Positions 22,445-29,816 of a stretch of 29,816 nucleotides of DNA are shown piece after piece (position 1 is the first letter of the stretch; the number at the start of each line of letters is the position of its first letter). Made by a program: the position numbers and the translations under genes. This DNA comes from DATFYI01 sp035315125 (GTDB lineage: Bacteria; Chloroflexota; Anaerolineae; Anaerolineales; Anaerolineaceae). A model generated the notes under the pieces. It did not search any database. It was given only the letters and a program-made list of their open reading frames with translations, and was not told where the DNA came from. The stretch covers positions 1 to 29,816 of the forward strand of contig DATFYI010000117.1 in NCBI GenBank assembly GCA_035315125.1. Reading direction: 5' to 3'.

Positions 22445-24189
22445 CTACAGCGGGTTGGGCACAAATCATAATTTATCTGGTGATATTGATCGCTTTGGTG
22501 AAACCGCTTGGGAGCTTTATGGCGCGGGTATACCAGGGCGAGAAGACGTTTTTAGATCCGGTGGTTGGTCCACTTGAGCGTCTTATTTACCGCTTGATGC
22601 GAATCAAGCCTGAACAAGAGATGGATTGGAAAGTTTATACTTTTGCGATGCTGATATTCAGCGCAATCGGCTTAATCTTTCTATATGCGCTGCAGCGTTT
22701 GCAGGGGATATTACCGCTCAATCCACAGCAATTTGGAGCTGTCACGCCGCCGGACTTGGCGTTTAATACTGCCAGCAGCTTTGTCACAAACACCAACTGG
22801 CAAAACTATGCCGGTGAGACGACCATGAGCTTTCTGTCGCAGATGTTGGGTTTGACGGTGCAGAACTTTTTATCGGCCGCGACCGGTATGGTGATTGTGG
22901 TTGCATTGATTCGTGCTTTTGCCCGAGAAAGTGCGCATACCATTGGGAATTTTTGGGTAGATATGACTCGAACGGTCTTATATATCCTGCTGCCGCTCTC
23001 GATCATCGTTGCATTGGTGATGGTATCGCAAGGTGTGGTACAAACACTGAAACCATTTCAGGATGTTTCCGTCTTACAGGTTTCAAAAGACGCCAATGGC
23101 AACCCCATTTCAACGCAGACATTAGCCATTGGGCCGGTTGCTTCTCAGTTAGCCATTAAGCACCTGGGCACGAATGGGGGCGGATTCTTTAATGCAAATT
23201 CTGCTCATCCATTTGAGAATCCTACACCGCTTTCGGATTTGATATTGATGCTGAGTGAAACTGTTATCGCCGCTGCATTGACCTATACTTTTGGAAAGAT
23301 GGTCGGGGATACCCGCCAGGGTTGGGCCATCCTGGCCGCTATGCTGGTCATCCTGGTCTTTTTAATATGGGGAAATTACGCCAGTGAGGCGGCTGGAAAC
23401 CCGAAACTGAACCCACTGGGTGTGGACCAGACATCCAGTGCAATCCAGCCGGGCGGAAATATGGAAGGAAAAGAGGTCCGTTTTGGCATTCCTAATAGCT
23501 CGTTATTCTCTACCGTAACAACTGTGACATCCACAGGCGCAGTGAATTCCATGCACGACTCATATACACCTTTGGGTGGTCTGATTCTGCTGGTTGATAT
23601 GATGTTGGGTGAAACCGTGCTGGGTGGGGTTGGCTCGGGGCTTTATGGGATGTTAGTCTTCGTCATTGTGGCTGTGTTCGTGGCTGGCCTGATGGTTGGG
23701 AGAACGCCCGAATACCTCGGCAAAAAAATCGAGGCTTACGAGATGAAGATGGCCTCATTTAATATCTTGATCATGCCGATCTTTGCGCTTGGTTTTACAG
23801 CCGTGGCTGTCGTTTTGAAGGTTGGCCAAAGTAGTGTACTCAATCCTCAAGCACACGGTTTCAGTGAGATTTTATACGCCTATACATCTCAAGTGAATAA
23901 CAATGGCAGTGCATTTGCAGGATTAAACGGAGCTACGCCATTCTATAACATCACTGGCGCTTTTGATATGTTACTGGGTCGCTTCTGGATGGCAATCCCG
24001 ATTATGGCCCTGGCCGGATCCTTGGTGCAGAAGAAGAAGGTTCCGGCTGGAGCTGGTACGCTGGAGACCCATTCATTGCTGTTTATTGTATGGTTAATCG
24101 GTGTCGTTATATTGGTTGGTGCGCTTAACTTTGTGCCAGCTTTAGCCCTTGGACCAATCGTTGAGCATCTCGCTATGATTGCCAGATAG
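22441..24189 (+). CDS. kdpA: Potassium-transporting ATPase subunit A
   Basis: KdpA is the channel-like, potassium-selective subunit of the KdpFABC pump. The 582-residue protein has about ten membrane segments and the four filter-like repeats expected of the SKT superfamily, including the TNTNWQ region, TNGGGFFNANSAHPFENP (Thr244-Phe249 form the filter core), MHDSYTPLGG and NGSAFAGLN. It also contains LMVGRTPEYLGKKIEAYEMK, a hallmark cytoplasmic loop. Length is normal. GGAG is 8 nt before ATG 22441. It is translationally coupled to kdpF, and kdpB follows after 42 nt. Function at very low external potassium is known for the family. Confidence 0.97.
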   Translation: MTTAGWAQIIIYLVILIALVKPLGSFMARVYQGEKTFLDPVVGPLERLIYRLMRIKPEQEMDWKVYTFAMLIFSAIGLIFLYALQRLQGILPLNPQQFGAVTPPDLAFNTASSFVTNTNWQNYAGETTMSFLSQMLGLTVQNFLSAATGMVIVVALIRAFARESAHTIGNFWVDMTRTVLYILLPLSIIVALVMVSQGVVQTLKPFQDVSVLQVSKDANGNPISTQTLAIGPVASQLAIKHLGTNGGGFFNANSAHPFENPTPLSDLILMLSETVIAAALTYTFGKMVGDTRQGWAILAAMLVILVFLIWGNYASEAAGNPKLNPLGVDQTSSAIQPGGNMEGKEVRFGIPNSSLFSTVTTVTSTGAVNSMHDSYTPLGGLILLVDMMLGETVLGGVGSGLYGMLVFVIVAVFVAGLMVGRTPEYLGKKIEAYEMKMASFNILIMPIFALGFTAVAVVLKVGQSSVLNPQAHGFSEILYAYTSQVNNNGSAFAGLNGATPFYNITGAFDMLLGRFWMAIPIMALAGSLVQKKKVPAGAGTLETHSLLFIVWLIGVVILVGALNFVPALALGPIVEHLAMIAR

Positions 24190-24231
24190 TGCGGGTAAGC
24201 TTGAAAATGAATATTAATAAGGCAACAAAAA

Positions 24232-26307
24232 ATGAATAAGCCAAAATATTTTCAGAGAGATTTATATAGAAGAGCAATCGGTGACTCGTTTATCAAGCTG
24301 AACCCGAGCAAGATGGTGCGGAACCCGGTTATGTTCGTTGTGGAAGTTGGAAGTGTTTTGACAACGGGTTTGTGGATCCAATCGCTTTTGGGAAAAGGTG
24401 AGGCGCCGGCCGGTTTTATTGGAGCAGTTGCAATCTGGCTATGGTTTACTGTGCTGTTTGCAAATTTCTCAGAAGCGCTGGCTGAAGGACGTGGCAAGGC
24501 CCAGGCCGAAGCGCTACGACGGACACGAAAAGAGACCCAGGCCAAAAAGTTACGCCGTGCCGGTAACAGAGAGGATTTTGAGTTGGTTCCCTCAACCCAA
24601 TTAAGACAGGGGGATCTCTATGTCGTTGTAGCAGGCGATATTATCTCTGCCGATGGAGATGTAATCGAAGGGATTGCCTCGGTGGATGAAAGTGCAGTTA
24701 CCGGCGAGAGCGCCCCGGTAATTCGTGAATCTGGTGGAGACCGCAGTGCAGTTACCGGTGGTACGCGCGTGCTCTCAGATTGGTTAATTATTAAAGTGTC
24801 TGCCAATCCAGGCGAGGGTTTCCTGGATCGCATGATTAGTCTGGTGGAAGGAGCCAAAAGGCAGAAAACGCCCAATGAAATTGCCCTGGATATTTTACTG
24901 GCGGCTTTTACGATTATTTTCCTGGTAGTTTGCATTACTTTGCTGCCGTATTCAATTTACAGTGTTCAGGTTACCGGCAAAGGAACGCCCATTACAATTA
25001 CCGTGTTGGTTGCATTGTTGGTCTGCCTGATCCCAACGACTATTGGCGGCTTGCTTTCAGCCATTGGTATTGCCGGTATGGACCGGTTAATCCAACGCAA
25101 TGTGATTGCAATGTCCGGCCGGGCTGTCGAAGCAGCCGGAGATGTAGACGTTCTGATGCTGGATAAAACCGGTACAATTACTTTAGGCAACCGGCAAGCA
25201 GTCGAATTTATTCCCGTTGGTGATACATCTCCGCGTGAATTAGCTGAGACAGCTCAACTGGCTTCCCTGGCGGACGAAACGCCCGAAGGTCGCAGTATTG
25301 TGGTCCTGGCAAAAGAAAAATACGGGTTGCGTGGCAGGACTCTCAATCCGACGGCTGAATATCCAGATGGGATGAAGTTCATACCATTTGCCGCACAGAC
25401 TCGTATGAGCGGTGTAGATTTTGACCATACCAGTATCCGTAAAGGCGCGGAAGATGCCATTAATGGCTATATCCAATCTAACGGAAAGCAAGTTCCTGGC
25501 GATCTTAAAAAAATAGTAGAGAATATTGCCAACAGCGGTGGCACACCCTTGGTGGTGGCTAAGAATGGACAGGTATTAGGAGTGATCCATCTAAAAGATG
25601 TTGTGAAGGGTGGCATAAAGGAGCGTTTCTCTCAATTACGACGAATGGGTATTAAGACCGTCATGATCACCGGCGACAATCCATTAACTGCTGCTGCAAT
25701 TGCCGCTGAGGCCGGTGTAGATGACTTTTTAGCACAGGCTACGCCGGAAACCAAATTGAAGCTGATCCGCCAATACCAGACCGGCGGTCGCTTGGTAGCC
25801 ATGACTGGCGATGGTACGAATGACGCACCGGCGCTGGCCCAGGCGGATGTGGCGGTTGCCATGAATACTGGCACCCAGCCGGCCCGCGAGGCTGCCAATA
25901 TGATTGACCTGGATAGCAATCCAACGAAATTAATTGAGATCGTGGAGATTGGCAAGCAGTTATTAATGACCCGTGGATCTTTGACGACTTTTAGTATAGC
26001 CAACGATGTGTCAAAATACTTTGCGATCATTCCGGCTGCCTTTGCTTCAACCTATCCATCGTTAGAAGCCTTGAATATTTTGCACCTGGCAACAACCCAA
26101 AGCGCAATCCTCTCGGCGGTGATCTTCAATGCATTGATCATTGTGGCATTGATACCACTGGCGCTGAGAGGTGTGCCATACAGACCGCTTAGCGCAGCCC
26201 AATTGCTGCGGAATAATATTCTCATTTATGGAATTGGTGGTCTGATTGCTCCATTCATCGGCATCAAAATAATCGATCTTATCCTGGTGGCGCTCCATCT
26301 CGTATAA
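24232..26307 (+). CDS. kdpB: Potassium-transporting ATPase ATP-binding subunit B
   Basis: KdpB is the P-type (P1A) ATPase that energises potassium uptake through KdpA. The 691-residue product has the TGES actuator loop (SAVTGESAPVI), the phosphorylated Asp311 in MLDKTGTITLG, the nucleotide-binding FAAQTRMSG and KGAEDAI segments, the hinge TGDNPLTAAAIA, and TGDGTNDAPALAQADVA. Membrane segments flank these in the usual order, with an IPTTIGGLLSAIG helix before the phosphorylation domain. All catalytic residues are present. It begins 42 nt after kdpA with an AAGG site about 10 nt upstream of the ATG, and is followed 11 nt later by kdpC. Confidence 0.97.
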   Translation: MNKPKYFQRDLYRRAIGDSFIKLNPSKMVRNPVMFVVEVGSVLTTGLWIQSLLGKGEAPAGFIGAVAIWLWFTVLFANFSEALAEGRGKAQAEALRRTRKETQAKKLRRAGNREDFELVPSTQLRQGDLYVVVAGDIISADGDVIEGIASVDESAVTGESAPVIRESGGDRSAVTGGTRVLSDWLIIKVSANPGEGFLDRMISLVEGAKRQKTPNEIALDILLAAFTIIFLVVCITLLPYSIYSVQVTGKGTPITITVLVALLVCLIPTTIGGLLSAIGIAGMDRLIQRNVIAMSGRAVEAAGDVDVLMLDKTGTITLGNRQAVEFIPVGDTSPRELAETAQLASLADETPEGRSIVVLAKEKYGLRGRTLNPTAEYPDGMKFIPFAAQTRMSGVDFDHTSIRKGAEDAINGYIQSNGKQVPGDLKKIVENIANSGGTPLVVAKNGQVLGVIHLKDVVKGGIKERFSQLRRMGIKTVMITGDNPLTAAAIAAEAGVDDFLAQATPETKLKLIRQYQTGGRLVAMTGDGTNDAPALAQADVAVAMNTGTQPAREAANMIDLDSNPTKLIEIVEIGKQLLMTRGSLTTFSIANDVSKYFAIIPAAFASTYPSLEALNILHLATTQSAILSAVIFNALIIVALIPLALRGVPYRPLSAAQLLRNNILIYGIGGLIAPFIGIKIIDLILVALHLV

Positions 26308-26318
26308 GGAGAAATACT

Positions 26319-26891
26319 ATGCGTGCACAAATAAGACCTGCATTAATCTCGTTTCTGATTTTGGCATTATTAACTGGCATCATTTATCCATTATTGATGA
26401 CCGGATTAGCCCAGATTATCTTTCCCTATCAAGCAAATGGCAGTCTCATCGTTCAGGGAGGGAAAGTTGTTGGATCAACTTTAATTGGTCAGTCTTTTGA
26501 TGACCCCAAATATTTTTGGGGACGTTTGTCCGCCACCAGCCCAAATCCTTATAATGCTCAGGCATCTTCAGGTTCAAATCTAGGGCCAACCAACCCGGCA
26601 TTAATACAGGAAATTCAGGGCCGGATCGATGCTTTACATAAAGCAGATCCTGGCAATACTCAACCTATCCCGGTCGATCTGGTAACCTCCTCTGGCAGTG
26701 GATTGGATCCCGATATCAGTGTTGCTGCTGCAAATTATCAGGTTCCACGAGTGGCCCGTGTGCGTAGTCTGGATCCAGCAAAAGTTCAGAATCTGGTCAA
26801 TCAAGTTGTTGAACCTAGACAATTTGGATTTCTGGGAGAGGCACGAGTGAATGTTTTGCAGCTCAATTTGGCTTTAGATGAGTTAAAATAG
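26319..26891 (+). CDS. kdpC: Potassium-transporting ATPase subunit C
   Basis: KdpC is the single-pass subunit that joins KdpA and KdpB and promotes ATP binding. The 190-residue protein has one N-terminal helix (about 8-33), then the typical blocks GKVVGSTLIGQSFDDPKYFW, GRLSATSPNPYNA, the SGSNLGPTNPAL motif, and VTSSGSGLDPDIS, ending with the ARVNVLQLNLALD block. Length is normal. AAGGAGAAA precedes ATG 26319. It ends 4 nt before the start of kdpD, so pump and sensor are one transcription unit. Confidence 0.96.
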   Translation: MRAQIRPALISFLILALLTGIIYPLLMTGLAQIIFPYQANGSLIVQGGKVVGSTLIGQSFDDPKYFWGRLSATSPNPYNAQASSGSNLGPTNPALIQEIQGRIDALHKADPGNTQPIPVDLVTSSGSGLDPDISVAAANYQVPRVARVRSLDPAKVQNLVNQVVEPRQFGFLGEARVNVLQLNLALDELK

Positions 26892-26895
26892 AAAC

Positions 26896-29601
26896 ATGAA
26901 TGAGGACTACAAACGTCCGGATCCAGATGAGCTACTAGCGCAAATTCAAAAAGAAGAGCAGCAGCGTACCCGCGGCAAACTCAAGATATTTATGGGATAT
27001 GCTGCTGGGGTAGGGAAAACATATTCTATGCTTGAGGCAGCTCATCAACGTCAAGCCGAAGGCGTTGATGTGGTAATTGCATATGTCGAGACCCACGGTC
27101 GAGCTGAAACCGAAGCTTTGATCAAAGGTCTCGAAATTATTCCGCGCAGGCAAATTGAATACCATGGGGTTGCATTGACGGAAATGGATGTCGATGCAGT
27201 TTTGGATCGCAAGCCACAACTTGCCCTGGTGGATGAATTTGCTCACACAAATGTGCCTGGATCAAGACATCTAAAACGCTACCAGGATGTGGAAGACCTT
27301 TTAGATGTCGGGATCAATGTTTATACGACGTTTAATATCCAACACCTGGAAAGTCTCAATGATATTGTCCACCAAATAACCGATATAACCGTTCGTGAAA
27401 CTATTCCGGATGATGTGGTCAATAGCGCCAGTGAAATTGAATTGATCGATCTTCCCCCTGATGAACTATTGCAAAGATTAAAAGAGGGTAAGGTTTATAT
27501 TCCGGAACAAGCCTCGCGGGCAGCGGAGAAGTTCTTCCGAAAAGGAAATCTGACAGCGCTACGAGAACTTAGCATGCGCCGGGCTGCAGATCGGGTTGAC
27601 GATCAGATGTTGGATTACATGGAGACACGGGAGATCTCTGGTCCATGGCCTGCCAAGGAGCATTTAATGGTTTTAATCAGTTCGCATCCGTTAAGCGAGC
27701 GTTTGGTCAGGGCAGGACGGCGTCTTTCAGAGGAATTAAACGCAGATTGGGATGTAGTTTATATTGAAACGCCTGACCGGGTACGTTTTTCACCGACACA
27801 TTCTGAGCGTGTCCGCAGGACCTTGCAGCTTGCTGAAGAACTTGGCGCCAAGTGTTATACAATTTCAGGCCGTTCGGTACCAGAGACGGCCATAGATTTT
27901 GCCAAAAAACATAATATTACAAAAATCATTGCTGGAAAGCCATTAAGACCGCGCTGGTCTGAAATTATTCAAGGTTCTATTGTTGATGAGATCATCCGAA
28001 AAAGCGGAAAGATTGATGTCTATATTATCAGCGATCAGCAGGGACCAATAAATAAAGGGATACCAGAAAGCTGGCGACCGCATCATGGCTTTCGCCGGTA
28101 TATCGAAGGAATATTATTGGTTGCAGTTGTGACGGCCATCGCCTGGCCTCTTGAGAAGTTTATTGATCCACCAAACCTGGTGATGCTTTATCTGTTGGCA
28201 GTGGTTATTGCAGCTCTGTTTCTGGGGCGCGGTCCATCCTTGCTGGCATCTATTGTGAGTGTATTGGCCTTTGATTATTTTTTTGTAAATCCAAGATTAA
28301 GTTTTCAGGTTGCCGACACTCAATACCTGATTACTTTTATTGGTTTATTTATGGTCGGGTTGGTTGTCAGTAACCTGGCTTCTCAGGTACGGGATCAAGT
28401 TGATGCTTCACAGAGACGAGAGTCACAGATGGCAACTTTGTATTCTCTCAGTCGCGATCTGACAACCGCAGCAGAGCTGGACACGGTACTCGATACGATT
28501 GTTACGCATATCGACCAAACCTTCAGCAGAGAGGTGGTTATTTTACTCCCGGTTGGTGATCAACTCGAAGTGCGCGCCGCCAGTAAAGACTTTACCCTTG
28601 ATGAAAACGAATATGCGGTGGCGATGTGGGCGTACCAGCATAACCAACCCGCCGGACGTGGAACAGCTACACTCCCTGCAGCTAACGTTCGTTACCAACC
28701 TTTAGTTACGGCGCAAGGGATTCAAGGTATTCTTGGTGTAAAACCTGGCGACCCTAGTGCTCATTTAACCACAGAGCAACGCCAGCTTTTAGATGCTTAT
28801 GCCAGTCTTGCAGCCTTGGCTATAGAACGGGCCACATTAGCGGATGAAGCAAATAGCGCTCAGGTAATGCGCGCCAGTGAAAAGCTGCAAACTGCCTTGC
28901 TTAATTCAATTTCGCATAGCTTACGAACACCCCTCGCTTCAATTACCGGGGTTTTAGAAAGTTTGCATGAGGCTGATCTGGGTGGAAATAGTCAAGCCCC
29001 GTTGGATTCGGATGCACGCGCTGATTTAATCGAAACTGCCAGGGGAGAAGCCGAGCGCTTAAACCGGTTGGTCAGTAATTTACTGGATATGACGCGCCTT
29101 GAAGCTGGGGCGTTAAAAGTCAACCTGGAACCCAGTGATATTCAAGATGTTATTGGCACGGCAATCCTTCATATGGCCGATGAATTGGGCAATCATTCTA
29201 TAAAAGCAAACGTTCCCGATAATTTGCCCCTGGTTTCAATCGATTTTGTATTGATCGAACAAGTTTTTATCAATTTGCTGGATAACGCGGCGAAGTATTC
29301 TGAGCCAGGTAAAGAAATAGAAATATCGGCTTGTTTGACCGAGGCTGCCATTCAAGTTGATGTTGCAGATCGCGGTATTGGAATTCCACCGGAAGATTTA
29401 ACCCGCGTGTTTGATAAATTTTATCGTGTCCAGCGACTAGATGGAGCTAGCGGTACCGGTTTAGGATTATCGATCTGCAAAGGAATTATTGATGCTCATG
29501 GCGGTGTAATTTGGGCCCAAAACCGCCCGGGAGGCGGTACCATCATTTCATTCCAAATGCCATTGGATGATAATTCAAAACCGTCTACAAAGGATGTGTA
29601 A
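26896..29601 (+). CDS. kdpD: Potassium-responsive sensor histidine kinase KdpD
   Basis: KdpD senses low potassium or osmotic stress and controls KdpE phosphorylation. The 901-residue protein has all modules: N-terminal KdpD domain with Walker A GYAAGVGKT (about 34-42) and ALVDEFAHTN, a Usp-like domain (about 253-375), four closely spaced membrane helices (about 400-500, DUF4118), a GAF domain (about 530-645), HisKA with phosphoacceptor His674 in SISHSLRTPLAS, and HATPase_c with NLLDNAAKYSEPG, DRGIGIPP and GTGLGLSICKGI. Family Walker A usually has Pro where this one has the second Ala of GYAAG. No clear Shine-Dalgarno precedes ATG 26896, which suggests coupling to kdpC translation. Its stop overlaps the kdpE ATG (TAATG). 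Confidence 0.95.
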   Translation: MNEDYKRPDPDELLAQIQKEEQQRTRGKLKIFMGYAAGVGKTYSMLEAAHQRQAEGVDVVIAYVETHGRAETEALIKGLEIIPRRQIEYHGVALTEMDVDAVLDRKPQLALVDEFAHTNVPGSRHLKRYQDVEDLLDVGINVYTTFNIQHLESLNDIVHQITDITVRETIPDDVVNSASEIELIDLPPDELLQRLKEGKVYIPEQASRAAEKFFRKGNLTALRELSMRRAADRVDDQMLDYMETREISGPWPAKEHLMVLISSHPLSERLVRAGRRLSEELNADWDVVYIETPDRVRFSPTHSERVRRTLQLAEELGAKCYTISGRSVPETAIDFAKKHNITKIIAGKPLRPRWSEIIQGSIVDEIIRKSGKIDVYIISDQQGPINKGIPESWRPHHGFRRYIEGILLVAVVTAIAWPLEKFIDPPNLVMLYLLAVVIAALFLGRGPSLLASIVSVLAFDYFFVNPRLSFQVADTQYLITFIGLFMVGLVVSNLASQVRDQVDASQRRESQMATLYSLSRDLTTAAELDTVLDTIVTHIDQTFSREVVILLPVGDQLEVRAASKDFTLDENEYAVAMWAYQHNQPAGRGTATLPAANVRYQPLVTAQGIQGILGVKPGDPSAHLTTEQRQLLDAYASLAALAIERATLADEANSAQVMRASEKLQTALLNSISHSLRTPLASITGVLESLHEADLGGNSQAPLDSDARADLIETARGEAERLNRLVSNLLDMTRLEAGALKVNLEPSDIQDVIGTAILHMADELGNHSIKANVPDNLPLVSIDFVLIEQVFINLLDNAAKYSEPGKEIEISACLTEAAIQVDVADRGIGIPPEDLTRVFDKFYRVQRLDGASGTGLGLSICKGIIDAHGGVIWAQNRPGGGTIISFQMPLDDNSKPSTKDV

Positions 29602-29816
29602 TGGATCAAACAGGAGCGCGCATCCTGGTGATCGATGATGAAAGACCTATCCGCCGTCTATTAAAAACCGCCTTGACTGCACATGGTTATGTGGTTGAGG
29701 AAGCTTCGACCGGTCTGGTAGGCCTCACAGCAATTGCAAAAAATCACCCCGACCTGGTTATCCTGGATTTGGGGTTACCGGATATTGATGGTGTGGAAGT
29801 TACCAGTCGGGTTCGT
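29601..29816 (+). CDS. kdpE: Response regulator KdpE, N-terminal part (cut by window edge)
   Basis: The first 72 codons of a receiver domain: acidic pair Asp12/Asp13 in LVIDDE and phosphoacceptor Asp56 in LVILDLGLPD. The DNA-binding domain lies outside the window, so the OmpR type is inferred from position after kdpD and from the family. The ATG at 29601 overlaps the kdpD stop, showing coupled expression. It is the likely binder of the TTTTCTT repeats at 22152-22184. Confidence 0.93.
   Translation, partial: MDQTGARILVIDDERPIRRLLKTALTAHGYVVEEASTGLVGLTAIAKNHPDLVILDLGLPDIDGVEVTSRVR

Noticed and set aside
24618..24935. Long open frame antisense to kdpB
   Set aside because: It mirrors a conserved P-type ATPase frame, has no ribosome site or recognisable motif, and is best seen as a shadow.
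1..29816. Mobile elements, CRISPR arrays or phage genes
   Set aside because: No transposase, integrase, spaced repeat array or structural phage protein was seen on either strand; gene content is consistently chromosomal.

Overview
The window looks like chromosomal DNA from a Chloroflexota bacterium of the Anaerolineae type. This is inferred from the protein styles: several lipoproteins with Pro/Thr-rich linkers, a LysM/M23 family, an actinobacterial-type inositol-phosphate synthase, and an ordinary medium-GC gene layout. No taxonomic marker was compared. I see no insertion sequence, phage gene or CRISPR array. Coding density is high and both strands are used.

Layout. 1-1740: the 5' two thirds of a minus-strand cobalamin-dependent methionine synthase gene (metH), preceded by a complete SAM-I riboswitch, its terminator and a sigma-70-type promoter. 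1742-6351 (plus): a small membrane protein, selA (selenocysteine synthase), an M24 peptidase, tsaD (t6A tRNA modification) and an OsmC-like protein. 6422-12770 (minus): a tightly packed five-gene set with a polysaccharide-deacetylase-like lipoprotein, a HIT hydrolase and three tandem paralogous lipoproteins, each with LysM, a helical middle domain and a LasA-type (M23A) metallopeptidase domain. 12937-15394: inositol-3-phosphate synthase, divergent from an orphan GAF histidine kinase. 15453-15527: tRNA-Pro(CGG).

15636-19309 (plus): an operon of an N-succinylamino-acid-racemase-like enolase-superfamily enzyme, two GNAT acyltransferases and an M20 deacylase. This gene set matches the known succinylation, racemisation and desuccinylation route that turns D-amino acids irreversibly into L-amino acids. 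19522-20772: a zinc-ribbon, membrane-anchored NHL propeller protein. 20805-22013 (minus): L-2-hydroxyglutarate oxidase. 22257-29816 (plus): a complete kdp potassium-uptake locus with an unnamed 32-residue membrane peptide, kdpF, kdpA, kdpB, kdpC, the sensor kinase kdpD and the start of kdpE. Three helically phased TTTTCTT repeats upstream are a good candidate KdpE operator.

How the parts may work together. The lipoprotein hydrolases and the D-to-L amino acid operon could together serve cell-wall turnover and recycling of wall D-amino acids; this link is inference. The kdp locus is self-contained: pump plus its own two-component regulator. The least explained items are the helical domain shared by the three LasA-like paralogs, the small peptide before kdpF, a leader helix that competes with the riboswitch P1 stem, and a terminator-like hairpin placed before the stop codon of the orphan kinase.
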